From positions 1 through 6,288 of the forward strand of contig CAAHEN010000157.1 in the NCBI GenBank assembly GCA_900772575.1: a stretch of 6,288 nucleotides of DNA, given 5' to 3'. The notes beneath the pieces were generated by a model. It was not told where the DNA came from and ran no database searches. It saw nothing but the letters and a program-made list of their open reading frames with translations. This DNA is from Bacteroidaceae bacterium (lineage in GTDB: Bacteria; Bacteroidota; Bacteroidia; Bacteroidales; Bacteroidaceae). Below, piece by piece: positions 5,968 through 6,288 of the stretch (position 1 is the stretch's first letter; each line of letters opens with the position of its first letter). Position numbers and translations under genes: made by a program.

Positions 5968-6288
5968 TCAGGCCTTGTGCCGTGGCTTGGGCTGGACAAG
6001 GACGAGGGCCTCGTTGACGCCGGTCACCACGACCGGCGTGCCCTCTTCGATGAAGCCGCCGTCCGACTTTACCTCCACGGTCTTGCCCCCAATGTCGGCA
6101 TTGCCGATGAGCGCCAGCCGCGTCAGGGCACGTCCCTCGTCGCCGACGCGCACCGACAGCTGGGCCTTTGTGGCCGCAGTGGAACCGATGGTGGCGTGGA
6201 GCGAGACGCGGTCGAGCGCTTTCGAATGCCCTATCCACCACAGCCCGGCCAGCACAAGCGCCGTCGAGAGCACGACGGCGGCGACGGC
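5968..6288 (-). CDS. NfeD-like membrane protein, C-terminal fragment (5' end outside window)
   Basis: The frame is open to the right window edge and gives 106 residues ending in KPRHKA and TGA. The first 20 or so residues (AVAAVVLSTALVLAGLWWIG) form a membrane helix. The rest matches the NfeD C-terminal OB-fold: GDEGRALTRLALIGNADIGG, then KTVEVKSDGGFIEEGTPVVV and a short hydrophobic strand LVLVQP. NfeD proteins are membrane partners of SPFH/flotillin-type proteins, and long forms also carry an N-terminal ClpP-like serine protease; which form this is cannot be told from the fragment. A GTG at 6273 lies inside the helix and is unlikely to be the real start. The gene ends 28 bases before cysC, so they may share a transcript, though a functional link to sulfation is not evident. 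Confidence 0.85.
   Translation of the reverse strand, partial: AVAAVVLSTALVLAGLWWIGHSKALDRVSLHATIGSTAATKAQLSVRVGDEGRALTRLALIGNADIGGKTVEVKSDGGFIEEGTPVVVTGVNEALVLVQPKPRHKA

Noticed and set aside
5940..5999. A longer cysC starting at 5999.
   Set aside because: It would overlap the NfeD-like gene and add 20 residues (Ser, Pro, His rich) not expected before the usual APS kinase N-terminus.

Overview
The window is a compact, GC-rich piece of bacterial chromosome (about 60% G+C by eye). Every gene I can support lies on the minus strand, so transcription runs from high to low coordinates. The best guess for the host is a high-GC member of the Bacteroidota, probably Bacteroidales. Three things point there: an exact Bacteroidota promoter (TTTG, 19 nt, TAACTTTG) ahead of purL; no Shine-Dalgarno sequence ahead of any gene whose start is visible; and protein variants that I recognise as typical of Bacteroides/Prevotella relatives (large PurL, APS kinase, a Sulfotransfer_3-type sulfotransferase, and a secreted GH29 fucosidase with accessory domains). 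Genus and species cannot be read from the sequence.

Layout in transcription order: (1) 6288-5968, the C-terminal end of an NfeD-like membrane protein (last membrane helix plus OB-fold), cut by the window edge; (2) 5939-5328, cysC, adenylyl-sulfate (APS) kinase, which makes the sulfate donor PAPS; (3) 5294-3081, a secreted multidomain GH29 alpha-L-fucosidase; (4) 2980-1874, a PAPS-dependent sulfotransferase; (5) 1867-1370, a PaiA-like GNAT N-acetyltransferase; (6) after a 168-base gap holding a promoter, 1201 to 1, the N-terminal 400 codons of purL (FGAM synthase, purine biosynthesis), which runs off the left edge.

The gaps between genes 1-5 are short (28, 33, 100 and 6 bases) and show no recognisable Bacteroidota promoter, so these genes are probably co-transcribed. 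purL begins its own unit. The central theme is sulfate: CysC makes PAPS and the sulfotransferase spends it, with a periplasmic or surface fucosidase gene between them. The natural acceptor is unknown. The sulfotransferase resembles, from memory, the Bacteroides enzyme that sulfonates cholesterol and other steroids, while the fucosidase points to host or dietary fucosylated glycans. The ATP sulfurylase genes cysD and cysN, often next to cysC, are not in this window. No tRNA, rRNA, CRISPR, insertion sequence or phage feature was seen.
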